Shown: positions 24,993 through 34,494 of the stretch, one piece after another
Position numbering within the stretch: the first letter of the stretch is position 1
Layout: each line of letters begins with the position of its first letter
Origin: Henckelia pumila
Lineage: Eukaryota > Streptophyta > Magnoliopsida > Lamiales > Gesneriaceae
Assembly: GCF_033568475.1 (NCBI RefSeq)
Contig: NC_133123.1
Coordinates: forward strand, 190,315,821 to 190,379,820
Length of the DNA stretch: 64,000 nucleotides
Direction of reading: 5' to 3'
Notes under the pieces: generated by a model
The model's input: only the letters and a program-made list of their open reading frames with translations
Told to the model about the DNA's origin: nothing
Database searches by the model: none
Position numbers and translations under genes: made by a program

Positions 24993-25490
24993 GTACCACC
25001 TCTATATCTGATAAAGATCTGCTAGAAACGTCTGAGGTAGTGACCACACTAGCAAGAAAACCCTGACATCCATTGCGCAACAGTTTCCTCGCACGAACAA
25101 GTGATATCATCTGAGGAATACTGCTAGACTGAGATGCAAAGAAAGTAAACATCTCACCTCCTGCTGGCTTTACTGACACTGTCCTACGTCGGAAATCAAT
25201 CGAAGCTCCATTAACTGATAGCCAGTCCATACCCAAAATCAAGTCAAACCCAGTCAATGGAAGAACCACTAGATCTGCTCGAATGGAGTGTCCCTGCAAC
25301 TCCAATGCCAGATCCCTGATGACATTAGTGGTAGTGATAATCTGTCCGGATGGCATGGTAACATCGTAACCACTGTCTACAACCTCCGGTGAAATGCCTA
25401 TCTGTCTGATAAAATCTCGGGAGACAAACGAATGCGTGGCTCCTGAATCTAGCAACGCAAACGTGGAGTTGCCTCCAACTAGAATTCTCC
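24973..25490 (-). CDS. Element A aspartic protease, second exon of gag-pro
   Basis: The reading frame enters through an apparent splice acceptor: the exon begins at 25490 right after ...CTGCGTGCAG. It then encodes the conserved block leading into [10 protein letters not shown], the catalytic aspartate motif, and ILGMDWL, the flap-side motif of retropepsins. It ends at a stop at 24973-24975, where the Pol frame has already opened in another register. An ATG occurs at 25455, but that would cut off residues that look like protease sequence, so a spliced entry fits better. Confidence 0.75.
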
Positions 25491-25686
25491 CTGCACGCAG
25501 AAGATTCCCAACAATTCATACCACTATGCTCCCAAGGTTAAAACACTAAAATCCTTAATTCTAATCACAAAGAAACAAAATTCTTATTCTAGCATGCTGA
25601 TAATTAAACTCATGTAACAGGCATTCAGATATAATCGCAATTAAACAAAAGCAAAGAATTGAAAAAGTTCTAGGGGTTAGGTATAC
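25491..25686 (-). other. Apparent 196-bp GT-AG intron between gag and protease in element A
   Basis: On the minus strand the donor is ACCG|GTATACC and the acceptor TTCTGCGTGCAG|GGAGA. Removing 196 bp, not a multiple of three, joins a split glycine codon and continues gag into protease in frame; in relatives these regions are normally continuous. The segment is markedly AT-rich beside GC-richer exons, contains several stops, and the gag stop codon (25670-25672) lies only 15 nt into it. Element B keeps the donor (G|GTATTTCC) with its own stop at the same place, so the arrangement predates their split. Splicing itself is inferred, not observed. Confidence 0.7.
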
Positions 25687-26722
25687 CGGTGATCAAGGAG
25701 GTATCTGGGTCTGCCTCCTCAGCCTGCATCACATAAACTCGCCCACTGACATTCTGCCTCTGCGGGCAGTTGGCAATCTGATGCCCTGGCTCCTTGCAAC
25801 GATAGCAGACTCCTGCTCCCAATAGACACTGCCCGGAATGCATCTTCTGGCACTTCGGACACACTGGATATCTCCCTGGAGTAGGGGCCCCGCCCCTAGT
25901 CTGCTGCTGTGGCTTCCTCTGAGGCCTCTGCTGATTCGGGCCCTTAGATGGCCCTGTAGACTGTTTCTTCGCAGGTGGCTGCGAAGATGGTCGCTGATAC
26001 CCTGTCTGCACAAACTGCCTCTTACCCTGCTGCTCTCTCTGTATCTCCCTCCGTCCCTCCTCGGAACGCAAGGCCCTGCTGACTGCAGACTCATATGTAA
26101 AGACGTCTGCCATACGTACGTCATGCCTGATCTCAGCCCTCAAGCCCTCAACAAACTGTCGCAGCTTCTCCTGCGGACTATCTGCAATCATGGGCACAAA
26201 ATGACAGCCCCTCTCATACTGGCTCACGTACTCCACCACAGATCTGTCCCCCTGGCGGAGACTCATGAACTCTCGGATCATGCGACTGCGCACATCCTCA
26301 GTGAAATATTTGGCGTAGAAGATACGCCTGAACTCAGCCCACGTCAGTGTAGGTAGATGGACTCCTCTGACTGCACCCTCCCACCAAAGGGCTGCATCGC
26401 CTCGCATCATATACGTAGCACAGCTCACCCTGTCGGCGTCTGTGATCCCCATATAGTCGAAAATGGACTCAAGAGAGCGAATCCATCCCTCAGCCACCAA
26501 CGGATCGGTGGTCCCCACAAACTCCTTAGGCCCCTTCTTCTGGAACCTCTCTGCGACGTCCTCCTCGTGGGACAGTCTGGGACGTGCCGCCTGCTGCTCC
26601 AACAGAGCAGTAATCCCTGCCATCATCGTCGCACTGGCCTGCTCCAGTGCTGTCATGGGGTGCTGCGGAGGTGGCGGTGGAGGTGGAGGTCTCCCACGTC
26701 GATTCACCTGTCTGGGAGGCAT
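25670..26722 (-). CDS. Element A Gag
   Basis: This is the capsid/nucleocapsid protein that packages the element's RNA. The start at 26722 (MPPRQ) is preferred; an ATG five codons upstream at 26737 is also open. A proline run follows the start, then the retrotransposon gag core (about residues 55-215, with the EGWIRSLESIFDYM and WWEGA blocks), a basic glutamine-rich linker, and two zinc-binding clusters: CPKCQKMHSGQC and the CCHC knuckle CYRCKEPGHQIANC. The frame stops 15 nt after the proposed splice donor, so Gag alone would come from unspliced RNA. It lies just downstream of the PBS. The frame looks intact. Confidence 0.88.
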   Translation of the reverse strand: MPPRQVNRRGRPPPPPPPPQHPMTALEQASATMMAGITALLEQQAARPRLSHEEDVAERFQKKGPKEFVGTTDPLVAEGWIRSLESIFDYMGITDADRVSCATYMMRGDAALWWEGAVRGVHLPTLTWAEFRRIFYAKYFTEDVRSRMIREFMSLRQGDRSVVEYVSQYERGCHFVPMIADSPQEKLRQFVEGLRAEIRHDVRMADVFTYESAVSRALRSEEGRREIQREQQGKRQFVQTGYQRPSSQPPAKKQSTGPSKGPNQQRPQRKPQQQTRGGAPTPGRYPVCPKCQKMHSGQCLLGAGVCYRCKEPGHQIANCPQRQNVSGRVYVMQAEEADPDTSLITGIPNP

Positions 26723-26894
26723 TCTGCACCACCACATATTTATTTACGTAAATCGCCTTGCATAACTAAGTGTTTAAAATTTAAGGCTAACTTAAATTAT
26801 AGAAATTAAATCATACTATAAACATTTAAAACTTACAGACCGGTAGCGTGGATTTCTGAGCTCGCAAAGCAGTAGTGACCCCTCCAAGGACCGT

Positions 26895-26906
26895 GCTCTG
26901 ATACCA
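26895..26906 (-). other. Primer binding site of element A
   Basis: GCTCTGATACCA on the plus strand is the exact complement of the 12-nt initiator-tRNA-Met primer site, 2 nt inside the 5' LTR. Confidence 0.9.
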
Positions 26907-26908
26907 AC

Positions 26909-29591
26909 TGAAACGACCCTAACTCTATAATAAATAAATATGCGGAAATTTTTTTTTTTTTTTTTTATACTACTAAATAAAATATGTACATATATGCCCA
27001 TACATATATGCACAGAATAAAATCTTAAAATAAATTCATGACTAAATAAATAAACAATTTAAATACTTAAATAAAATGCATTCTATGAATTAAATAAATA
27101 TCTGAGTCAACCCTATAATTTAAAAATATACTGCATAATTAAAATAAATAAAAAGTGTGCATGCACTAAAATATTTAATAAAATATTCCAAACAACTCAA
27201 CCCTTATAAAAATAATAAAATGTATCATAAGACTCAAGCATGGTGACTCAGAAGCTGTCACGGTCACGGGGCTACTGCAGCGCTGCTCATACGTCCTCAC
27301 CACCAGTAGGAGTAACCTGCTCCTCTACGTACTCACCTGCACCATATCAGTGTAGTGAGCCTAGAGGCCCAACATGCATACTAACAAGGGTTCAAAATAA
27401 TTTAAAACAATTTAATACTAATACATACATATACATGAATGAGCATGCTTAAAAATTACATAACATAACTTACTTAAATAAACATAAATACATAATACAT
27501 AACATACATACTTGAGTTGTTGAGCATTTATTTTCTTAACATCGAATGGTCCTATCCGTAAGTGTGACCCATACTTATAGTGCGACTGATCAGTCTAAGA
27601 AACCATCGTACGAGGCTGGTGGCGAACCACCCATACATAAATGGCAGAAACTGCCCATACATAAATGACCACACTACTTCAATTTCCACCTAGAATATTT
27701 TATTTGCTCAACCATAGAATTTTCAATCATAGCACAAAAATTGATTTCATGAATGCATGTACTTAAATAAATGGTGTGTCCTTCATTTATATTTAATTTA
27801 TTTTCTAATATCATATAATATTCAAATAACTTTTCATGCATAAAATAATTAAATATAAACTCAGGACACATGAAATTTCTCATGGATGGTTCTGCTGCTG
27901 GCCCTAGACATGCAAGCCCATTAACTTAAGACTTGGCCCAATAAATTAACCAAAGCCCATTAAGACTAAATTAGGCCCAATAAATTAACCAAAGCCCATT
28001 AAGACTAAATTAGGCCCAATAACACTGTCCCTGGCCCAATGGGCCCAAAAGCCCAATAACAGGCCCAATAACTTTCATGGGCTCCCAAGCCCATAAAAAT
28101 TTCTGGCCAACTTAAAAATTTAAATAAAAATTATTAAAAGCCCAAAAATAGTTAAATTAACCCAAAATAATTTAATGGAGCCCAAATAAATTAAATAGTA
28201 CTAATTAAATTTTTGGGAATTTAATTAGCCCATTTAACTCCTAATTAACTTAAAAACTTAAAAAAAATAAAAATACCCGAGCCCAATTAAAATAACCCGG
28301 ACCCGGACCCACTTAACCCGACCCACTAACCTACTGACCCGACCCGGACCCAAGACCCGACCCGGAAGCCACCAGAAACCCTAAGCCCGACTCCCCCCTC
28401 TCTCGTTACGTCTCGGCCGAGAGCAGCAGGCCTTCTTGGCCTGCTGCCGGCCGGCTCCGGCCGCCCCTGGCCGGAGCGCCGCCGCCCGGACGTAGCCCAC
28501 GTCCGGGCGGACCTAACCTGACCAGGCCCCAGCCCCCATGCAGCCAGGAACCAGGAACCCGAAGCCCATTAACTCGAAACCCTTACCTGCTCGGCCATGG
28601 CAGCCGTCTGTCCCTACGCCTCTCCTGGGTTCGTTTGGCTCGAACCACTCGAGCCATTCGAACCCAGGCCAGCCCACAACCCCCTCTAGACCCTTGGCCA
28701 GCGGCTAGACCCACCAATGGAAGAAAAACGTGAGCATGAACCATCAAAATGCCAAAACCGAGTGCATAGAGAAAGGATTTGAAAATTTGCTGTAAAAAAA
28801 AAACTGATGAGTCTCGGTACTACACACCCACACACATACATACACTGATATAGGTTTGAAAAGTGAATAGAAACATGCCTTTCACCGTAGATGACGAGGA
28901 AACACGAGCGTGGGACGGTTCCGGGACGACGGGACGAAAATACGGGACTTTTGGAGCTTCAAGATCCTTGGCTATGGGGTCTTCTTTGGTGACGGCTCGA
29001 TGGAGAAGAAGATGGAGGTGGGTGTCGGCTGAGTGGAAGAAAAACGTGGGAGGTAGGGATAGGTTTAGGTTTTAGTTTATTAGAAAATAGGGTAATTAAA
29101 TATATAATTAAGGATATAATATATATAAAATATAACTTAACTAAAACTCTAAAAGAAATCTTTAAAAAAATCTGAAACATTATTGAAAATCCCAAAATTA
29201 AAATTAAGGGAATTTTTAAAAGTGATTAAAAGTCATTATCTTGACTAATTTTGGATAAAAATGACCCCTAAAATTAAATAAAATCAAATATTTAAAATTT
29301 TGAGATAATAAGACTCGAAATAATATTTTAAGGCTCTAAAAAGGCTCATAAAATAATTTGGGTGGAAAGTTGTCATCTCGTCCGTCCACGGTCCCGTCTA
29401 CGCGATCAAATAATAATAAAAATACTAAAAATCATAAAAATCACTAATTATGGGTTAAATGCTTAAAAAAATAAATTAAATCATGCATAAATAATTCACA
29501 TAATTATTTAACCCATAATTCATAAATTTAAATAATTAAATATCCTAATTATGCAGGCGGATTTACGTATTTAAAAATACCGGGTGTTACA
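26909..29591 (-). mobile_element. 5' LTR of element A
   Basis: This is the 2,683-bp partner of 19399-22078 and nearly identical to it. It is followed by the GTCTA target duplication. It would carry the promoter for the minus-strand transcript. Confidence 0.92.
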
Positions 29592-30066
29592 GTCTACATA
29601 AAACGTAGTCAGACCAACACACCTTAAACTAGACTAGTGAGATTTTCTCCTCTCGATGATTAAAATAAAAATCATAGTAATATTATACTCAAAGCACCCG
29701 TAGAATTATTTTCTAACACTTCGTGAGTAGGTTAGCCTCGTCCTGTGAGTCCAAAATCAAACTCGACCTGAAACCATCAACTCAATCGAAATCGTTAAAA
29801 TAATATAGACACAATTCATGAAATCATATGCATAATAATCATTTAAAACAATTAAGAATATAAAATTATTTAATCAATATTACTCTTTTAAATCATAAAT
29901 AATAAAATGAAATAACTTAAAAATCATTTAACACAACACATGAAATCATTTAATTAAGAATAAGTATTAAATCTTGATTAAATAAAATAAAATAACTTAA
30001 AACTCATTTAAAATTCTTTTAATAAATCATGAATAGATTTATGGATTTTCCGGGTATTACATATAT

Positions 30067-30805
30067 AGCTTATATGGTGGCCAAAGAAAAGTTTTAGACA
30101 TGCCTTTTTAGTTATTTGACGAAGAAAGACGCGTATACGAGGCTCCGGGACGACGAACGACCAAATAAATCCTCAAAGAAAAGGTTGATCGGCTATGGTG
30201 GCTTGTTTTCTGCTGAAACCGTGAGGGAGATGAAGAAAGATATGGGGTAGGCGGCTAAGGAGGGTTTTTGATGATTAAAGATTTGGTTTAGGGTTAAATA
30301 TTAGATAATTACTTAAAATACAAAACCTAATTACATAATATACTATAAAATCATAATTAAAACTATTACTAATAATTAAAATCTGATGTAAAAGCATAAA
30401 TCCCGAAATTATAAATTAAGGAATTTTTAAAATTTAAATAAAGTCATTAAAATGACTTATTTTGGCTAAAGATCAACCCTTAAATAAATATATAACTAAA
30501 TACTAAAATTTTCTTGACAAAATACCTTAAAATATTATTTTAAGGCTCATAAAACTCATAAAATATTTTTGGCTAAATATTTTGGCATCTCGTCCGTCCA
30601 CGGTCCCGTCTACGCGATCAAAACCAATAATTCCTTAAAAATCTAAAAATTTTAAAATAGCGGGTTAAATGCTAAAATAAATTAAATCATGCATATAATT
30701 CACATAATAACACATAAATGTCATTTAACCCAAATATAAATTTTAAATAATTATTTTCCTTAATTATGCATGCAAATTTACGTATTAAAATTTTCGGGTG
30801 TTACA
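30067..30805 (-). mobile_element. 3' LTR of element B, proximal segment
   Basis: This continues the LTR interrupted at 16551 and matches 36547-37286. It ends GGGTGTTACA at 30805. Confidence 0.85.
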
Positions 30806-30826
30806 ATTCTCCCCCCCCCCCCCCTT
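30806..30826 (-). other. Polypurine tract of element B with a long C run
   Basis: The plus strand has an uninterrupted run of about 15 C (30810-30824) next to the LTR, where A has seven. On the element's strand this is a G-run polypurine tract. Confidence 0.7.
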
Positions 30827-30857
30827 AAACTGGATTTCGTCCTCGAAATTAAAGTGC

Positions 30858-33092
30858 TTACTCGAATAACTCCGGGTAGCGAGTTCTCATGTCTGCCTCG
30901 GTCTCCCAAGTGGCTTCCTCTTCGGAATGATTCTGCCACTGGACTTTGACCATCGGTATGACCCGCATCCTCAATCTCCGCTCATCTCTGGCTAAGATCC
31001 GAACAGGCCTCTCCTCAAATTCTAGATCTGGTGCTAACTGCAAAGGCTCGTAATCCAACACATGCGTCGGATTAGAGATGTATCTCCGAAGCATGGATAC
31101 ATGAAAAACGTTGTGCACTGCTGCAAGCCCTGGCGGTAGTGCTAAACGGTATGCCAAAGTGCCAAATCTCTCCAAGATCTCAAATGGCCCAATATATCTC
31201 GGATTCAACTTGCCTCTGCGACCAAATCTCATCACCCCTTTCATAGGTGATACTTTCAAAAACACATGATCACCTACTACAAACCCAAGATCTCGTCGTC
31301 GAGTATCAGCATAACTCTTCTGACGACTCTGAGCTGTCCTCATACGATCCCGTATCTGTGTCACAATATCGGCAGTCTGCTGTACAATCTCGGGACCAAG
31401 TAAAATCCTCTCGCCAATCTCATCCCAATGCACTGGCGATCTACATCTCCTCCCGTAGAGAGCTGCATAAGGAGCCATACCTATAGACAACTGAAAACTG
31501 TTGTTATAGGTAAACTCCACTAATGACAGTCTAGTCTCCCAAGAGCCCTAAAAATCAATGAAACAAGCTCTCAGTAGATCCTCAAGAATCTGGATCACCC
31601 TCTCCGACTGACCATCTGTCTGGGGATGGAACGCTGTACTGAATAATAGCTGAGTCCCCAAAGCTGTATGCAAACTCTTCCAGAATGCAGAGGTAAATCT
31701 CGGATCTCTGTCCGATACTATCGACACTGGTATGCCATGCAGTCTAACAATCTCCTTGATGTAAAGCTCTGCATACTGCGTCAATGAGTAAGTAGTCCTC
31801 ACCGGAAAGAAATGAGCTGACTTGGTGAGTCTATCCACGATCACCCAAATAGCTGTACATCCTCTAGTACTCCTCGGAAGGCCAACTACAAAGTCCATTG
31901 TGATGTTCTCCCACTTCCACTCCGGAATGGGTAGAGGCTTAAGTAACCCTGCAGGACGCTGATGCTCTGCCTTGACCTGCTGACAAGTCAAGCACTCTGA
32001 TACAAATCGGCCAATATCTCTCTTCATGCCGGGCCACCAATACAATGACTGCAAATCTCTATACATCTTTGTACTTTTGGGGTGAATGGAATACGGAGAT
32101 GTATGAGCCTCTGTCAAGATCTCAATCCTCAACTGATCAACGTTCGGTACCCACATACGACCACGGTACTGAACGATACCATCAACAACTGTATAGAGAA
32201 GCCCGCCCTTGGCTTCATCTCTCTGCCTCAATCGCTGAAACTCCTCATCTGCAGGCTGTCCAACTCGGATACGATTCCGAAGATTCGGCTGTACCACTAA
32301 CACTGCCAAACTCGGTGCCTGACCGCTCGAGTACAACTCCAGCTCGAATCTCTGAATCTCCTCCTGAAGTGGCAACTGAACTGTCACACAAGATACCACT
32401 GAAGTCTTCCGACTCAACGCATCAGCCACTACATTAGCCTTACCCGGATGGTAGCTAATGTCACAGTCATAATCCTTAACTAATTCCAACCATCGGCGCT
32501 GTCTCATGTTCAACTCCTTCTGTATGAAGAAGTACATGAGACTCTTGTGGTCTATGAAAATCTTGCACTTCTCACCATACAGATAGTGCCTCCAGATTTT
32601 CAAAGCAAAAACCACTGCTGCTAGCTCCAAGTCATGCGTCGGATAGTTTTGCTCATGAATCTTCAACTGTCTCGACGCATAGGCAATGACTCGGTCACTC
32701 TGCATCAATACGGCGCCCAACCCAAGCTTAGACGCGTCCGTGTAAACTACTAACTCCTCATGTGGAACAGGCATCGCCAACACTGGCGCAGATGTGAGTT
32801 CTTATTTAAGTCGATTAAAGCTCCTCTGACAGTCTGAACTCCATATAAACTTCGCATTTTTCTTGGTCAAGGAAGTCAAGGGTACTGCAATAGAAGAAAA
32901 ACCCTTGATGAACTTCCGGTAGTAGCCTACTAAACCCAAGAAACTGCGAATCTCTGAAGCATTCTTCGGAATTCCCCAATCCTGCACTGCCTGCACTTTC
33001 GTCTGATCCACCGCTATCCCATCTTTCAAAACTATATGGCCAAGAAATGCCACCTGCTCTAGCCAAAACTCGCACTTACTAAATTTCGCATA
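30858..33092 (-). pseudogene. Element B Pol remnant
   Basis: Closely similar to Pol of A, but broken. It enters in the middle of reverse transcriptase ([14 protein letters not shown] at about 33080-33035), so protease and the catalytic half of RT are missing. A frame change occurs near 32800, RNase H and integrase are then open from 32783 to a stop at 31548-31550, and the integrase C-terminus with chromodomain-like sequence is open again from 31520 to 30858. It cannot encode a working polyprotein. Confidence 0.88.
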
Positions 33093-33250
33093 CTAAACTT
33101 ACTTTTCTCCCAATACAAGTTACAAAATATTTCTCTTAATTAAACACGAATAAAATGAACATCCTACTCTAACCAAACAAACAGATAATTCATGCAATTT
33201 AAAATCATGAAGTAAATTCCCAAAAATTTCTTAAAAGAAGAAGTTTAGGA
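33093..33250 (-). other. Remnant of the gag-pro intron of element B
   Basis: AT-rich sequence follows the gag donor-like site G|GTATTTCC and is fused directly to mid-RT at about 33092. The intron's 3' part, protease and the start of RT have been lost in one deletion. Sequence similarity to the intron of A is weak beyond the donor. Confidence 0.55.
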
Positions 33251-34290
33251 AATACCGATGATTAAGGAGGTATCTGGGTCTGCCTCCTCAGCCTGCATGA
33301 CGAACACCCGCCCAGTGGTGTTCTTCCTCTTCGGGCAGTTATATGAAACATGCCCTGACTCCTTGCAAACATAGCATACATTGGACCCTACTAGACACTT
33401 CCCGGTGTGCGGCTTTTGGCACTACGGGCAGATCGGAACTCCTCCAGTATTAGGGGCCCCGCCCCTCTGCTGCTGCTGTGGCTGACGCCCTGAGGCCTCT
33501 GCTGTTGTCCCTGCTGATTTGGGCCCTTAGACGGCCCAGTATATGGCTTCTTCGCAGGAGGCTGCGAAGTCGCCCTCTGATACCCTGGCTGAAACTGCCT
33601 CTTACTCTGCTGCTCTCGCTGCATCTCTCGCCTCCCTTCCTCAGAACGTAATGCTCTGCTAACTGCCGCCTCATAAGTAGTGACATCCAACATGCGAACG
33701 TCATGCTTGATGTCAGCCCACAAACCATCCACAAATTGCCTCTACTTATCCGGCGCACTGTCAGCAATAAGAGGCATGAAACGATACCCTCTTTCGAATT
33801 GGGTGATGTAATCCACCACAAACTTGTCTCCCTGGCGGAGACTCATAAACTCTCGGACCATGCGACTGCGCACATCCTCCGTGAAGTACTTGGCGTAGAA
33901 GATACGCCTGAACTCTGCCCAAGTCAAGGTAGGTAGATTCACACCTCGAACCGCACCTTCCCACCAAGAGGCTACATCACCTCTCATCATATACACTGCA
34001 CACTTCACCCTGTCAGCATCAGTGATCCCCATGTAGTCAAATATGGACTCTAGTGATCGAATCCACCCCTCAGCAATGAGTGGATTAGTGGTGCCGACAA
34101 ACTCCTTAGGTCCCTTCTTCTGGAACCGCTCGGCAACATCCTCATCATGTGTGAGCCTAGGACGTGCCGCCTGCTGCTCCAACAGAGCAGTAATCCCAGC
34201 CATCATATTCGCATTGGCCTGCTCCAATGCTGCAAGCGGATTCTGCGGAGGTGGAGGTCCCCCTCGCCTATTCATCTGTCTCGGAGGCAT
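33251..34290 (-). pseudogene. Element B Gag remnant
   Basis: This is the same protein as Gag of A, starting at MPPRQ (34290). The frame is open to a stop at 33742-33744, where a lysine-arginine step of A is replaced by an in-frame TAG, and resumes at 33732. A frameshift in the linker near 33470 puts the zinc-knuckle region out of frame. It ends at the conserved donor-like site. Confidence 0.85.
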
Positions 34291-34480
34291 TCTGCACCAC
34301 CACATATTTCTTTACGTAAATCGCAATGCATAACTTAAGGGTTCTAAAACTTTTCTAACATGAAAATCTTAAATCATTACATATGCTCCTTATAAATCAT
34401 AAGGAAACAATTTAAAACTTACAGACCGATTGTAGGATTTCTGAGCTTCACGTGGCAGTAGGACACCCTCCAAGGACCGC

Positions 34481-34492
34481 GCTTTGATACCA
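34481..34492 (-). other. Primer binding site of element B, one mismatch
   Basis: GCTTTGATACCA differs at one base from the tRNA-Met complement in A (GCTCTGATACCA), consistent with decay. Confidence 0.75.
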
Positions 34493-34494
34493 AA

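Larger units (their letters stand above)
19399..29591 (-). mobile_element. Element A: near-intact Tekay/Del-like chromovirus (Ty3/gypsy), 10.2 kb
   Basis: Both ends carry 5-bp GTCTA duplications (19394-19398 and 29592-29596). On the minus strand the order is 5' LTR (29591-26909), tRNA-Met PBS, gag, an apparent intron, protease, reverse transcriptase, RNase H, integrase with chromodomain, polypurine tract, 3' LTR (22078-19399). By eye the LTRs differ by two substitutions and one 3-bp indel over about 2.68 kb, and an 18-T run has equal length in both. This is therefore a very recent insertion and the youngest layer of the nest. The only lesion I see is the frame offset at 24973-24992. Confidence 0.92.
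16552..30061 (-). mobile_element. Solo LTR M, split by element A
   Basis: M starts TGTGACGTCCC (16552) and ends GGGTATTACA (30061), TG...CA, and is flanked by 5-bp TATAT duplications (16547-16551 and 30062-30066) inside the 3' LTR of B. Excluding A and its duplicated GTCTA, it is about 3.3 kb (16552-19398 plus 29597-30061). No PBS, gag or pol sequence occurs within it, so I read it as a solo LTR of another gypsy family left by recombination between two LTRs. Ends resemble those of A and B. Confidence 0.7.
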
